A stretch of DNA of 64,000 nt from Aquatica leii. Its lineage: Eukaryota; Arthropoda; Insecta; Coleoptera; Lampyridae. The DNA lies in contig CM069433.1 of assembly GCA_035610365.1 (NCBI GenBank), forward strand, positions 129,474,545 through 129,538,544, written 5' to 3'. The notes beneath the pieces were generated by a model. The model saw only the letters and a program-made list of their open reading frames with translations, was not told where the DNA came from and did not search any database. This document shows positions 41,306 to 50,889 of the stretch, piece by piece. The translations under genes were made by a program, and so were the position numbers. How positions within the stretch are numbered: position 1 is the first letter of the stretch; each line of letters begins with the position of its first letter.

Positions 41306-41872
41306 ATAAATATGTATATATAACAATACTCTTTTATTTACTTCCCTTTCTAGGTAATAACGTCTTCGATAAGACTACAATCCATTCAGAGTTAGGTAAA
41401 AATCTACGTTTTTATTGAACACAATTCTAAATAAAACTGATTTACTTGGATTGTTACTATTAAATTTTTAGTTTGGTAAGTGTTTAATTAAACTTTGTTT
41501 AAGATCATTAAATTTTTAATCGTTTTACGCATTAAATTTAAATACGCGATGTAAAAGTGGAGCGAAGATGTACGACTCGAAGATTAACGAAGTAGTGGCG
41601 CGGCTGCGTATTAATGCCTAAATACGTTACGGTGTAGTCAAACCTCTCACTTTCTTGTCTACGATTTCCGCTCATTGGGAAGATATGGAATCAGCAGTAT
41701 AGTTGTTTATATGTATATGGTAATTAGGCATTCCAGAACCCGTGACCTCGTGACGTACAAAGATGGCGGTGTGGGGCAAACAAAACCAGCTGTTCCATTA
41801 GTTTCAAATAGACTTGAAAATGTTTTTCATATTTTAGCCATAGTAGTTGACGATTATATAAATATATTCATC
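41306..41872. other. gene-free stretch, probable 5' region of the SWIM-YqaJ gene
   Basis: Composition becomes less AT-rich at 41550-41780, with CGTGACCTCGTGACGTACAA (a TGACGT site) and AAGATGGCGGTG. This resembles a promoter or 5' UTR more than a coding frame. No terminal repeat was identified. Confidence 0.4.
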
Positions 41873-43570
41873 ATGACGAACTACAGCGAATATTTATCCG
41901 ACTTATTCACAAAACAAGAGGAAATTGGAGCAAGATATTTGTCTAAAATTAGAATTTTAGATAATATAGATCCATTTGCTATTCAAGACGATGACCTCGA
42001 TTTTGGTTTGGAATCTGTACCAAACGTTAGCAGCATGGACATCATTACATATCTGGTGCTATCTCAGTTTTTATACTAAAGAACAAATGAGAGCATACAA
42101 AAGCTTGGAAAGTTATAAATACTTTGAGGTTGGATTTGTGGAAAAGTTTGGTTGTAGAAAGATAAACCAATACATAGTTGCCCTTGGTAAAGTAAGTTCA
42201 TTTCAAATATAAATGTAATTTGTGAAAATATATTAATTTATCTTTTAGGTAAAGCATTCTCAAAGGAATAGAGATCCCAGTCTCAATGTGTGGGTGATAT
42301 TTGAAAATACTGGGAGTGTTGTAACAGCGCACTGCACATGCATGGCTGGTACAAGTGAAATATGCAGCCACTAGTTGCTTTACTCTTTGCAGCTGAGTAT
42401 GGTACTAAATTGCGAGAGAATCGTTCATGCACAGATGTCAAAGCAGCTTGGTTAGCATAATCATCAAAAAATGTTCTTGTAGTTCCTATTGCATCAATGC
42501 AGTGACCAGAACAAAAAACAAAGCAACTTCCTGAAGTACCTCCAGCAAACTTTAATGACATGGTTCAATTATTAGAAAAAATGAAACAGATAGGATGTGA
42601 TGTAGCGCTGATGAGGATAATTGAACCATTTTGTAAAGAGTTGCAACAGGTGAACGTTCCCTCCTTATTGCATCTTTATGTGGAAGAAAATGAGCATTTA
42701 TCATATGAACAATTAATAAATAAGGGACATGATGTGATAAAGCCATTAGATAATGTATTGAGGGAAACAATTGAGCAAGCAACCCGGTCGCAACTAAAAT
42801 GTGCAACGTGGTTTGAGCAGAAAGCCGGTAGAATCACGGCCTCTAATTTTAAATCCGTATGTAGAACTGACATTAGTAGGCCTTCATTATCGATTATTAA
42901 AAGCATTTGTTATGCTCATAAAATATCATTTGCCACTACAGCAACAAAATGGGGAATAATGAAAGAAAAAGTTGCTATTAAAGAATATAAAGTTGAAATG
43001 TTAAAGAAACACAAAGACTTTAAAATTAGTGAAGTGGGACTAATAATAAGTGAGTTTTACTCTCAAATAGGGGCATCGCCAGATGGATTAATATATTGTA
43101 GTTGTTGCTTAAGTGGGTGCATCGAGGTAAAGTGTCCATATAGTTTGGCAAGGGGTGAAACTTCATTAGAGGAATTTGTTAATAAAAAGCAAACTTGCTT
43201 AATTACAGATGGAGCAACTATTATGTTAAACCGAACCAATTCTTATTATTATCAAGTTCAGTTACAGATGTTTTGTGCCTCGTTGCAACATTGTGATTTT
43301 GTTATTTGGTTGCCAAATTTTGTATTCATTGAATGTATTGTTTATAATACAGATTTTATATATAGCAATATAGAAAAAGCCTTAGTATTTCATAAGAATA
43401 TAATAATGCATGAATTACTGGCAAGGTTTTTCACAAGAACTCCTGTTGATAGAGTGTGGTGTGTTTGTAGACACGATGATGATGGAAGAGCGATGATCGA
43501 ATGCTGTAATGATAGTTGTACTGTAAAATGGTATCACTTGCAATGTGTAGAATTAAGTGACATTCCTTTT
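41873..43570 (+). pseudogene. SWIM zinc finger / YqaJ exonuclease / PHD protein, cut by insertion
   Basis: Starts MTNYSEYLSDLFTKQEEIGA. A one-base shift at about 42050 precedes FYTKEQMRAYKSLESYKYFE, and an intron probably spans 42192-42248 (GTAAGT..TTTTAG). HCTCMAGTSEICSH at about 42330 is a SWIM motif (CxCx..CxH), followed by another shift and stops at 42458-42460 and 42503-42505. From 42560 the frame is open: WFEQKAGRITASNFKSV, GASPDGLIYCSCCLSGCIEV and KCPYSL (YqaJ nuclease, D and E-x-K residues), YYYQVQLQMFC, and a PHD finger CVCRHDDDGRAMIECCN with WYHLQCVEL that lacks its last Cys pair because a Penelope-like element begins there. The family is widespread in insects; its exact parent transposon is uncertain. 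Confidence 0.75.
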
Positions 43571-44800
43571 TCTATTTCTAATTCACAATCACTAGCTGAT
43601 GAATTAGTTGATTTAACTTTAGATACAAATTGTTTTCTTATATCTTTTGATATTGTTAATCTTTTTCCAAGCATTCCTTTTATAGAATGTCAAAATATTA
43701 TTAATGAACTTCAATTTGAATCTAACCTTCCTGATCATATTTGCGAATTTTTATCTGATTGTCTAAAATTATGTTTAAATCAAAATTTTTTCAATTTTAA
43801 TAATCAAACTTATATTCAAAAAACAGGTCTGCCTATGGGTAACAATCTTTCACCTATACTGGCTGAAATTTTCCTAACTAACTTAGAAACTAAGAACCTT
43901 TTTTTGAATAATTTAATTAAAAAACATTTTATTTACTATAAAAGATATGTTGACGATATTTTGGTTGTATTTAAGGGTAATAATTATGATTTAGACCTTT
44001 GTTTTAATATTCTAAATTCATTACATTCTAACATTAAATTCACTTTTGAAAAAGAATCTAATAACGTTCTTAATTTTCTAGACTTATCTTTAAATAGAGT
44101 TAATAATTCTGTCAAAATTGGTATTCATCGTAAAAATACTACTACTGATCATGTCATTCTTTTTCCTTTTTTTCATCCTTTTTCACACAAAATGTCATCT
44201 TTTAGATTCTTTTTTAATCGTTTATACAAATTACCTCTTGATAAATTTAATTTTAATAAAGAACTTAACATTATTTATAATTTAGCAAATAATAATAATT
44301 ATCCTTTAGATATGATCAAAAAACTTCAAAAGAAAATTTTTAATTCCATTAATATTAAAAACATTTCAACTCTTACTCCACTTTCAGATAACATTAAAAA
44401 GACATATTTTTCTTTTCCTTACATTGGTCGCTCTTCGTTTCAATTTCAAAATTTATTTAAAAAACATAATATTAATATTTCTTTTTCATCTAAATTTAAT
44501 TTAAAATCTTTACTTGTCAATAGTAAAGATAAAGTTGATATTCTGAATAAATCTGGTGTTTACAAATTAAATTGTGGTAGCTGTAGCTCTTTTTATATTG
44601 GACAAACCGGCCGTAAATTTCGAACAAGAATAGCAGAACATTTTTCTTACATTAAAAACAATAATGTTGGTATTAATTTAAATAATAAATCTTCTTTCGC
44701 TAATCATATATTAGAATATAACCATTGTTTTGATTATAAAAGTAACTACAAAATTCTTCATATTTGCAATAAAAGTTTAAAATTAAATTTTTTGGAATAA
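42560..44800 (+). CDS. chimeric ORF: YqaJ nuclease + PHD + Penelope RT + GIY-YIG
   Basis: A 746-codon uninterrupted frame. Residues 1-about 290 are the YqaJ nuclease (GASPDG, CIEVKCPY), about 295-335 a truncated PHD finger, and about 340-620 a Penelope-type reverse transcriptase with FLISFDIVNLFPSIPF (motif A), KTGLPMGNNLSPILAEIF (motif B), YYKRYVDDILVVF (motif C, YVDD) and VLNFLDLSLNRV. Residues about 670-746 are a GIY-YIG endonuclease (SGVYKLNCGSCSSFYIGQTG, RTRIAEHF). The join is an insertion junction that happens to be in frame. Upstream exons carry stops, so whether this frame is expressed is unknown. The original C-terminus continued beyond 44800 after a shift in a T-run, to about 44882. 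Confidence 0.7.
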   Translation: MVQLLEKMKQIGCDVALMRIIEPFCKELQQVNVPSLLHLYVEENEHLSYEQLINKGHDVIKPLDNVLRETIEQATRSQLKCATWFEQKAGRITASNFKSVCRTDISRPSLSIIKSICYAHKISFATTATKWGIMKEKVAIKEYKVEMLKKHKDFKISEVGLIISEFYSQIGASPDGLIYCSCCLSGCIEVKCPYSLARGETSLEEFVNKKQTCLITDGATIMLNRTNSYYYQVQLQMFCASLQHCDFVIWLPNFVFIECIVYNTDFIYSNIEKALVFHKNIIMHELLARFFTRTPVDRVWCVCRHDDDGRAMIECCNDSCTVKWYHLQCVELSDIPFSISNSQSLADELVDLTLDTNCFLISFDIVNLFPSIPFIECQNIINELQFESNLPDHICEFLSDCLKLCLNQNFFNFNNQTYIQKTGLPMGNNLSPILAEIFLTNLETKNLFLNNLIKKHFIYYKRYVDDILVVFKGNNYDLDLCFNILNSLHSNIKFTFEKESNNVLNFLDLSLNRVNNSVKIGIHRKNTTTDHVILFPFFHPFSHKMSSFRFFFNRLYKLPLDKFNFNKELNIIYNLANNNNYPLDMIKKLQKKIFNSINIKNISTLTPLSDNIKKTYFSFPYIGRSSFQFQNLFKKHNINISFSSKFNLKSLLVNSKDKVDILNKSGVYKLNCGSCSSFYIGQTGRKFRTRIAEHFSYIKNNNVGINLNNKSSFANHILEYNHCFDYKSNYKILHICNKSLKLNFLE

Positions 44801-45155
44801 AAGAAATTGTTAAACATAAAAACTCAGACCCAGATGAATGTTTAAATGAAATTGTTAATTTTGAAAATTATTATCTTTTTTAAAATAATATTTTTGTTTT
44901 TATTTAAATTATTTTTATATTTATTTAATTTTCTTGTTAATAATATTATTATTTTATATACCTTTCGCGATTAATGTATATTGTCATTTTGTTTAATTTA
45001 TATGTCATTTTGACAGAAACTGTTCAATTTTAATTTATTAATTTATTTATTTATTGTAAGTTTATTAAGAATTTTAAGGTTGTGATTTTACTTTAATTGA
45101 TAATTTTAGAGGCCTGATGATGACCGTTAGGTCGAAACATGTAGTCACCAATAAC
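43570..45155 (+). mobile_element. Penelope-like element, 5'-truncated
   Basis: Begins abruptly at RT sequence just upstream of motif A and contains the RT and GIY-YIG regions to 44882 (with one frameshift at about 44796). An AT-rich 3' region follows, ending with a hammerhead-like motif and an A-rich tail (AATAAATAAAAAAAC). Truncation at the 5' end is usual for target-primed insertions. It separates the SWIM-YqaJ-PHD gene (plus) from the P-like gene 2 (minus). It is less decayed than the Penelope fragment at 15.7 kb. Confidence 0.8.
45112..45150 (+). ncRNA. hammerhead-like motif at Penelope 3' end
   Basis: CTGATGA (45114-45120), a spacer T, stem II GACC (45122-45125) / GGTC (45130-45133) with loop GTTA, GAAA (45134-45137), then CATGT, so that ACATGT is self-complementary, and AGTC. 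It lies near the 3' end of the Penelope-like element, where such motifs are known in this class. Helix I next to the core is poor (GG/CC only), so cleavage ability is uncertain. Confidence 0.5.
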
Positions 45156-45442
45156 TAATAAATAAAAAAACAGTTACGAAAGGCATTAAATTATTTAAAA
45201 TTATAATTAAGCTCTGTTGAAATGCTAAAGAAAAGCTGCTAGAAGGTACTATTAAAGCAAAAGTTTTGTATTGTTTTTCCACTATAAAAACATTTTCCGA
45301 TTGGTTTTGATCAGTACACATTTGATATTTACAGATTCCACAAGACACGCGTTTTAAAGTCTTTCTAGCAACACACGTAGAAGTTTGCCTAACAAAAGAC
45401 GATTCGTTTGTAGATAAATGTGTTGGATATACAGGTATTGTA

Positions 45443-45560
45443 GGGAATGGGACGTTTTGGCGCCGCCGTTTTGGCACCGCCGTTTTGGCGCTAAGACTTT
45501 TTGGCGCGGGGATGTTTTGGCGCCAGGACGTTTTGGCGCTAGGATATTTTGGCGCCACTA
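45443..45560. repeat. MULE left TIR made of TTTTGGCGCC units
   Basis: Seven-odd units of the pattern (G/A)..GTTTTGGCGC(C/T) with spacers of 5-8 bases, for example GACGTTTTGGCGCC. It is GC-rich against an AT-rich background. The inverted counterpart is at 47160-47307. Confidence 0.85.
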
Positions 45561-46457
45561 AGCAAATTGTTTTGGCCTTTTTATGTTTTCGCGTTAACTT
45601 TGTTACGTTTATCGGATGTTAATTATGTATTAAATTTTAATTTTATAAACAAAGATACAAAATGCTTAATTTATGTGTTTATCAGAAAGAAATTTGTGTG
45701 TAAAACTTGTATTTGTTGCGGATTACTTTTTTATATAGTTTATAAACTTACTATAATTTGCGAATACTTTTTATTTCAATCTCAATTGTCGATACTTTGC
45801 AAGATCGGCTTGACACAAATTGGTTCCGTTATTGTATCCTTACCACATAAAATGATCAATATAAATGTTTTGCGAGTAACTGCCCATCACGGCAAAATTC
45901 AAGAAATTTATTTGTTCCTATTAAATTTTCATTAAGATTCTAATACTTAGATTTTTTTTTATTCCGATAATGATTCGAATACAGAACTTGTTTTGCGTTA
46001 GCGAAATTATGTTTTTTTAATTAAAATAAACTTGAAATGGTTTGAAAAAGTAATTAAACATAAAAAATTTACAAATTACAAAAATTACAGTACAAAATTT
46101 TAAGTTTCTGATTCAGATGGCAACTACTGTGGCGGTTACGGAACTTTACAATACATATGTTTCACCTTTTTTGATGTTACATTGCAGCATGGAAACTGCA
46201 ATGAAGTGGAATTAAGAACCTCATGTTTCATGTTGTAAAGATTTAAATTCGAAATGGGTAATTTTTTTAAAATACACAATATATTTATTAATACAAATTT
46301 TCTTAATCTATATATTGTAACACAATAATCATAACGCACTTATTTTAAACATTAATTTACATATTACGGTTCCATTTCATAATTATATGAAATACCGCGT
46401 AAGTATTCTACAATTTGGGTATTATTGTAACCTTCAACGATTTTTTTTATACGTCTA

Positions 46458-47045
46458 TCAGCATCCCGGTACTTCTTTTGGTGGACTCCTTCCCGCTAGC
46501 ATTTGCTCGTAAAAAACATCACGCCCCTTCTGCACTTTTTTGAGAGCAGTTATGAATGCCCACAGGTTAGGGTGGTTCATCCCAAGTTCTTCTTGTAATC
46601 TTCGATGAGCCGCCTCAGCATGGGTATTAGTTCTGTCAACATTACTTAATACACGGTCATAAATAGACCATATTTCAATAGGAAAAATTGCACGTTGTCT
46701 TCCATGTCCCCTTCGACCTACATAATTATCCTCAAACCATTCCAAAACTAGTTGTAGCTCTGGTGGTAGCAATTCTTCTAAGGAATTGATTGCCTCATTC
46801 ATATCGGCGGGTGGAACAAATGCCAGCGAAGTAATCATTTTTGCTAAAACTGCAAATTCTGCATCGTTATTATAACGACCAAGCAGACCTTGTTCGGCAA
46901 CATGCTTTTTCATATTTTTGGTTATATGAAAGAACATCCTTGTATAGTTACGGTTTCAAATGCATTACGAAATGCTGTAATAGCGGCCAATTCAAAATCG
47001 CAATTTATACATGCAGGATTTAGTTGTACCTCCGGTTGTATTGAT
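46458..47045 (-). pseudogene. MULE transposase C-terminal half
   Basis: About 47045-46940 reads NPACINCDFELAAITAFRNA and FETVTIQGCSF (DFE holds a catalytic Asp). A shift leads into 46937-46458: FFHITKNMKKHVAEQGLLGR, LAKMITSLAFVPPADMNEAI, ELQLVLEWFEDNYVGRRG, FPIEIWSIYDRVL, RTNTHAEAAHRRLQEELGMN and HPNLWAFITALKKVQKGRDV. This is the MULE transposase family core ('GCxFH ... LAFVPxxDV ... YFExxYIG ... RTNN .. EGWH'). The N-terminal half, with the first catalytic Asp and any FLYWCH finger, is deleted. Confidence 0.8.
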
Positions 47046-47159
47046 TGTTTGTATTTTGTTAAAAGATGTTCGTATTATTTCAAAAAGTGATTTGCCTGTG
47101 CTTAACCTTATTGTAATGTACTCGAAAATAAGAATGTACAAAATTTATTTATGGGAATA

Positions 47160-47307
47160 GGTCGGCGCCAAGACATCCATGCGCCAAAACGTCCTTGCGC
47201 CAAAACATCCATGTGCCAAAACATCCCCGCGCCAAAAAGTCTTAGCGCCAAAACGGCGGCGCCCAAACGGCGGTGCCAAAACGGCGGCGCCAAAACGTCC
47301 TAGACCC
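47160..47307. repeat. MULE right TIR made of GGCGCCAAAA units
   Basis: Mirror image of 45443-45560, with units such as GCGCCAAAACGTCC and GCGCCAAAACGGCGG. It is slightly longer than the left arm, showing unit-number change between the two ends. Confidence 0.85.
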
Positions 47308-48899
47308 GGTATTGTAACATCTTGTGGCAAAACCGAAACCTCTAATTGTTCTTTGATAAAATGTTTTAAATTGTCTAGAAGACTTTCATTCTCCTCACAG
47401 TTAGAACCAACAGAGTGCCGATGAACAAGATTATTTACAAGAAGTGCCTTATGAGATGTCGTGAAAGACGAACAAGTAGGATTTGTATTTCTCACTCCAT
47501 AACTTTTTAAACACGAGAAATAATTTTCTAATGGATCTTGTTTGAGACACCTTGTTGATAAATACTTAAATCCCTTGTTTAGTAAAATATTCTACAAATA
47601 CATTAAACTATGTAGAGAAAAAATCCAATTCTTTAAAAATGGAATTTATTTAGTTTGCTAAAATACATCGATTGCAGTATTGGAATAGAAGAATTCCAGA
47701 AGGTCACATGAATGGACTTTCTTGTTAATGCAGCTCGAAGTGGCTTTCCTTCAACTGACCAAAGCCCTGTGCCATTTACGCTGTCAAAAAAAAGTAGGAG
47801 CTCAGCTGTATCTACCGCTTGAGGATCCAAATAGAACTCAGATAATGGATTTAAATCCAAGCTGGTTTTAGCAGCAGTATATAGAGCTGCTCCTACAGAA
47901 TGACTAAAAACTTGAGTACAGCTTTTCACTCGCATTTTCTTATTTTATTTGGTATTATATGTTCCTCACTTAACTTGACTATAAAAGTTATGACGTTTGT
48001 CCATTTCATATAAACGTAGTATGTATGTCCAAGATGCCACTTTTTTAATGCCGTTGTCAGTAAAATGCAAATCTTTGGTTGAGGACCACCAAAATTTTCA
48101 TAGCCTTCTACACAATCCAACTTTTGGTTATACTGCAAACCCTTTTCTAAGGATATTTTATCAAAAACAAGAACACAATATTTGTCTAGAGGTTCCAGAG
48201 TTGACACTATAGTTTTTAAATGTTCGAAAATGTGGGTATTAATTCCACAACCAAACGGAATTTTATTTAAGAGATTTGTTAACGTATTTTAAGATGGCAA
48301 ACTAAAAAGTTTAGATAAATACCTGTATCCTCTACCGCTTTGCTTGTACACGGATAACGCAAAGACTTTATCATCTAAACTAAATCGTCTTCCTCGAGGT
48401 TTAAACGTTTGTGTACGCTGTTGTGATTAAAAAAATGTTATAGTAGTAGCATTTACATTTTCCAATGTGCTTTGTAAAATATTTTTATGCACAAAGATAA
48501 TTTAAACGTCTTCGAGTTGACAAATGTTTATATTTTAATTTACTCGCTTTTTTTAATGTGGAAACCATCTTATAAAATATTTGAGCACTTGGCGATAGTT
48601 CCCGCACACAAGTTCTTTGTCGTCTTTGAATAAGTTTCTTTTGAACTGAACCTAGAATAATAAATAAAGATTATACTACAAATTTTTTGGAATTTTATTC
48701 TTACCAGGATCTGATGATACTGTTCCAATCGACAATTTGAACATGTTCTATTGATGTAGAAGGTTCTGTAATTTCACAAATTTACTTGCTAGAAAACAAC
48801 TACAATTGTGTTTGTTATTACCTTTTAATGAAGTCGAGATGGATGCATGTGATTCAAATGTACTTGATGTATGTAGACGGAGCAGAATTATATATATTA

Positions 48900-50105
48900 A
48901 AAGCTAAGCGTTTTTCTTATCAATCCCTATAAAAACGTACGGTTTTATCAAGTGTCTTAAAAAGTAAAGCGTGTTACAATTATGTAAAAAATTTTTTTAC
49001 CCATAAAAACAAAAAGTGAACCCTTTATTTATGAAGACAGTGGTAATATTAATAGTAACATTTATTATTGGTTTTGTTGTGCCACACATTATGGTTTAAT
49101 TGTGTTTCTAGTTTATTTTCGCCATCAATAATTTTTTGAATACCATTTAACTGTTGCTACATAATTACACCACGCAAACAACACTTATTATTTTAAATTG
49201 TAAATTATGTACTTGAAAAACGTTAAAAAGCAACACTATAAAAACAGTCAGTTGTAATTCGTAATGCAAGGGCGGAAAGCGCAATAGCATATTCAAATAA
49301 GCGTAAAAACGCTTGCATGATTTGAAAAGAGAAAAACGTATCTGCATTTCTGCTATAGGAGTTAACACCCCCTGGTCATTGATGAATCTTTCTCTGGGAA
49401 AATTGTAAGATCACCGAGTATGTCTTTTACCCTCTTAGTGGTTATTATTTTTATTTTGTTCTTCTACCTTACCCTTGGAAGTTATATTTACTTGTTTTAA
49501 AACATGGTAGTGGTAAAAATATTAACGTCGTCTTTAATTTTAACTTTTAGCCACAAATTGTAAAAAGCCGATCTCTTACATATGTCCGTAGGCTAAGTTC
49601 CAGATTCCTTGCATTGTAAAAATATTTGCAGTAAGCTATTTTTTAAGTTTTGTTCTAACTGTTGGCGACTGTTAGTTTTGTGGTAGAATTAAAGATGTTA
49701 CACGAGTGAAACTAATTGGAAGTTTTTTCTTCAGTTGGTTTGCATTCCTTTAAAACCATTTTTAATATTGGTTATATTTGACTCATATTTTAATATTTCA
49801 CTTAAAACCTGTGGTACATCTGGTTTTTTCAACTCCCAACCACCATGCTCAAGCCGAAATTTTGTTGTTGCCCTTTTCTAGTATAATATCTTTAAAGCAG
49901 CAAAAACAGACACATCTAGCAGCTGCACGAAGGTGCGTAGTATTTGGAAGGAGACATTTTAGTACTATACCGTTGTCCCGACACAGATATTGATAGGTTA
50001 GTTATCCCTTACTTAATTTTTGTGAAAAATATGATGTGACTACAAATACGTGACCACATAAAGTGCCAGGACCTTATAACTTGTTTTCAGCCGTTTTTGA
50101 AATGA
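48900..50105. other. gene-free stretch
   Basis: A frame at 49778-49993 and a minus frame at 49165-49368 show no family features. A less AT-rich patch at 49250-49380 has no recognised content. Confidence 0.5.
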
Positions 50106-50109
50106 TTAC

Positions 50110-50881
50110 AAATTTTATAAGCTATGTTGTTTAAAAAGTAATCTTTACGTATCCCAATTTAAAAAAAGTTTTGTTAGATCCAGCAATTTAACTGACCCGA
50201 GGGTAAGTACGTTTCTACCAATCCACAACTTTTCAAAAGTATCATAAAGGTAATTTCTTATATACTGTGAAAAATGAGACGAAGCCTCTTGCTGAAATCA
50301 TATCCTATTTTTAGTGTATTGAGGGACGTCTGTCAATAAAACTGGTACATCATTAACTAGAAAGTTTAAATATATGGGCCCAATAAATAGACTTTCAATT
50401 AATTGCGGGCCTATCATGATATCACCAATTATTCCGCCCTACACATTCAATGACGATCGATTTGTCTCATCTATGGCGGACTTTCTGTAGAGTAGTAATA
50501 AAAGTTATGTTCTATCTACATAACCGGTGTTATGGAAGGTTGCATCGTTGGTAAATAAAACATAATGGAAAAATATAGGATACTCTTCTACTTTAATTCT
50601 TGTCCAAGCACAAAATTTAGATCGATTTTGAAAATCTTTATCGCTAAGCGCTTGGTGTAGTTGAATTTGATGCTTTTTTAAGTCCGTTGTACAGATTTTT
50701 TACGTACATTTGTTGCCTTTCCAATTTTATTTTGGATTACGTGTGGATTTTCTTTTACTGTCAATAACACCAAAAATTCATTTTCCTCGTGGGTATCAGT
50801 TCTTGTTCTTTCTTCTGTTGTATACATAACACATAACATTTTACCAAATCTTATTAAACATATTTTTAATAATGTATTCAT
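50110..50881 (-). pseudogene. mariner/IS630-type transposase, third copy
   Basis: Minus strand: 50830-50680 ENEFLVLLTVKENPHVIQNK and IGKATNVRKKSVQRT (helix-turn-helix). After a shift, ALSDKDFQNRSKFCAWTRIK and FFHYVLFTNDATFHNTGYV follow, where FTND replaces the usual FTDE at the first catalytic Asp. Then GGIIGDIMIGPQLIE and YLNFLVNDVPVLLTDVPQYT, FQQEASSHFSQYIRNYLYDT (QQD is QQE) and a degraded LLDLT..LFLNWDT tail near 50160. Two catalytic positions are substituted and stops occur at about 50500 and 50440. It belongs to the insect 'FTDEATFHNTGNVNRHN' group, distinct from the other two mariner-type copies. Confidence 0.8.
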
Positions 50882-50889
50882 CCTAAGTT

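Larger units (their letters stand above)
45443..47307 (-). mobile_element. MULE (Mutator-like element) with 9-bp target duplication
   Basis: GGTATTGTA occurs immediately outside both ends (45434-45442 and 47308-47316), the 9-bp target duplication expected of Mutator-like elements. The ends start GGG..GGGACG / GGGTCTAGGACG and expand into long inverted repeats made of TTTTGGCGCC-type units. The 1865-bp element carries a minus-strand transposase remnant. It interrupts the C-terminal coding part of the minus-strand P-like gene, so it is younger than that gene's insertion. Confidence 0.88.
45160..48900 (-). pseudogene. P-like (THAP9-type) transposase 2, split by a MULE
   Basis: Minus-strand order: linker exons at about 48850-48720 (TSSTFESHASISTSLK); 48655-48540 KKLIQRRQRTCVRELSPSA; 48410-48320 FKPRGRRFSLDDKVFALSVY and KQSGRGYR; 48207-47930 STLEPLDKYCVLVFDKISLE and GLQYNQKLDCVEGY (catalytic region); 47935-47640 VKSCTQVFSHSVGAALYTAA, GKPLRAALTRKSIHVTFWNS; 47570-47310 NKGFKYLSTRCLKQDPLENY and RNTNPTCSSFTTSHKALLVN. 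The protein continues past the MULE at 45433-45170 with STCVARKTLKRVSCGICKY. The THAP finger is not visible. It is a different subfamily from the plus-strand copy at 38.0-41.3 kb. Confidence 0.75.

Noticed and set aside
45443-47307. Regularly spaced GGCGCC repeats considered as a CRISPR-like or satellite array
   Set aside because: They are two inverted arrays at the ends of a MULE with a target duplication; spacers are 5-8 bases and the context is eukaryotic.
50678-50881. Considered as an intact small minus-strand gene
   Set aside because: It is the N-terminal piece of a mariner-type transposase whose remaining blocks follow in other frames.
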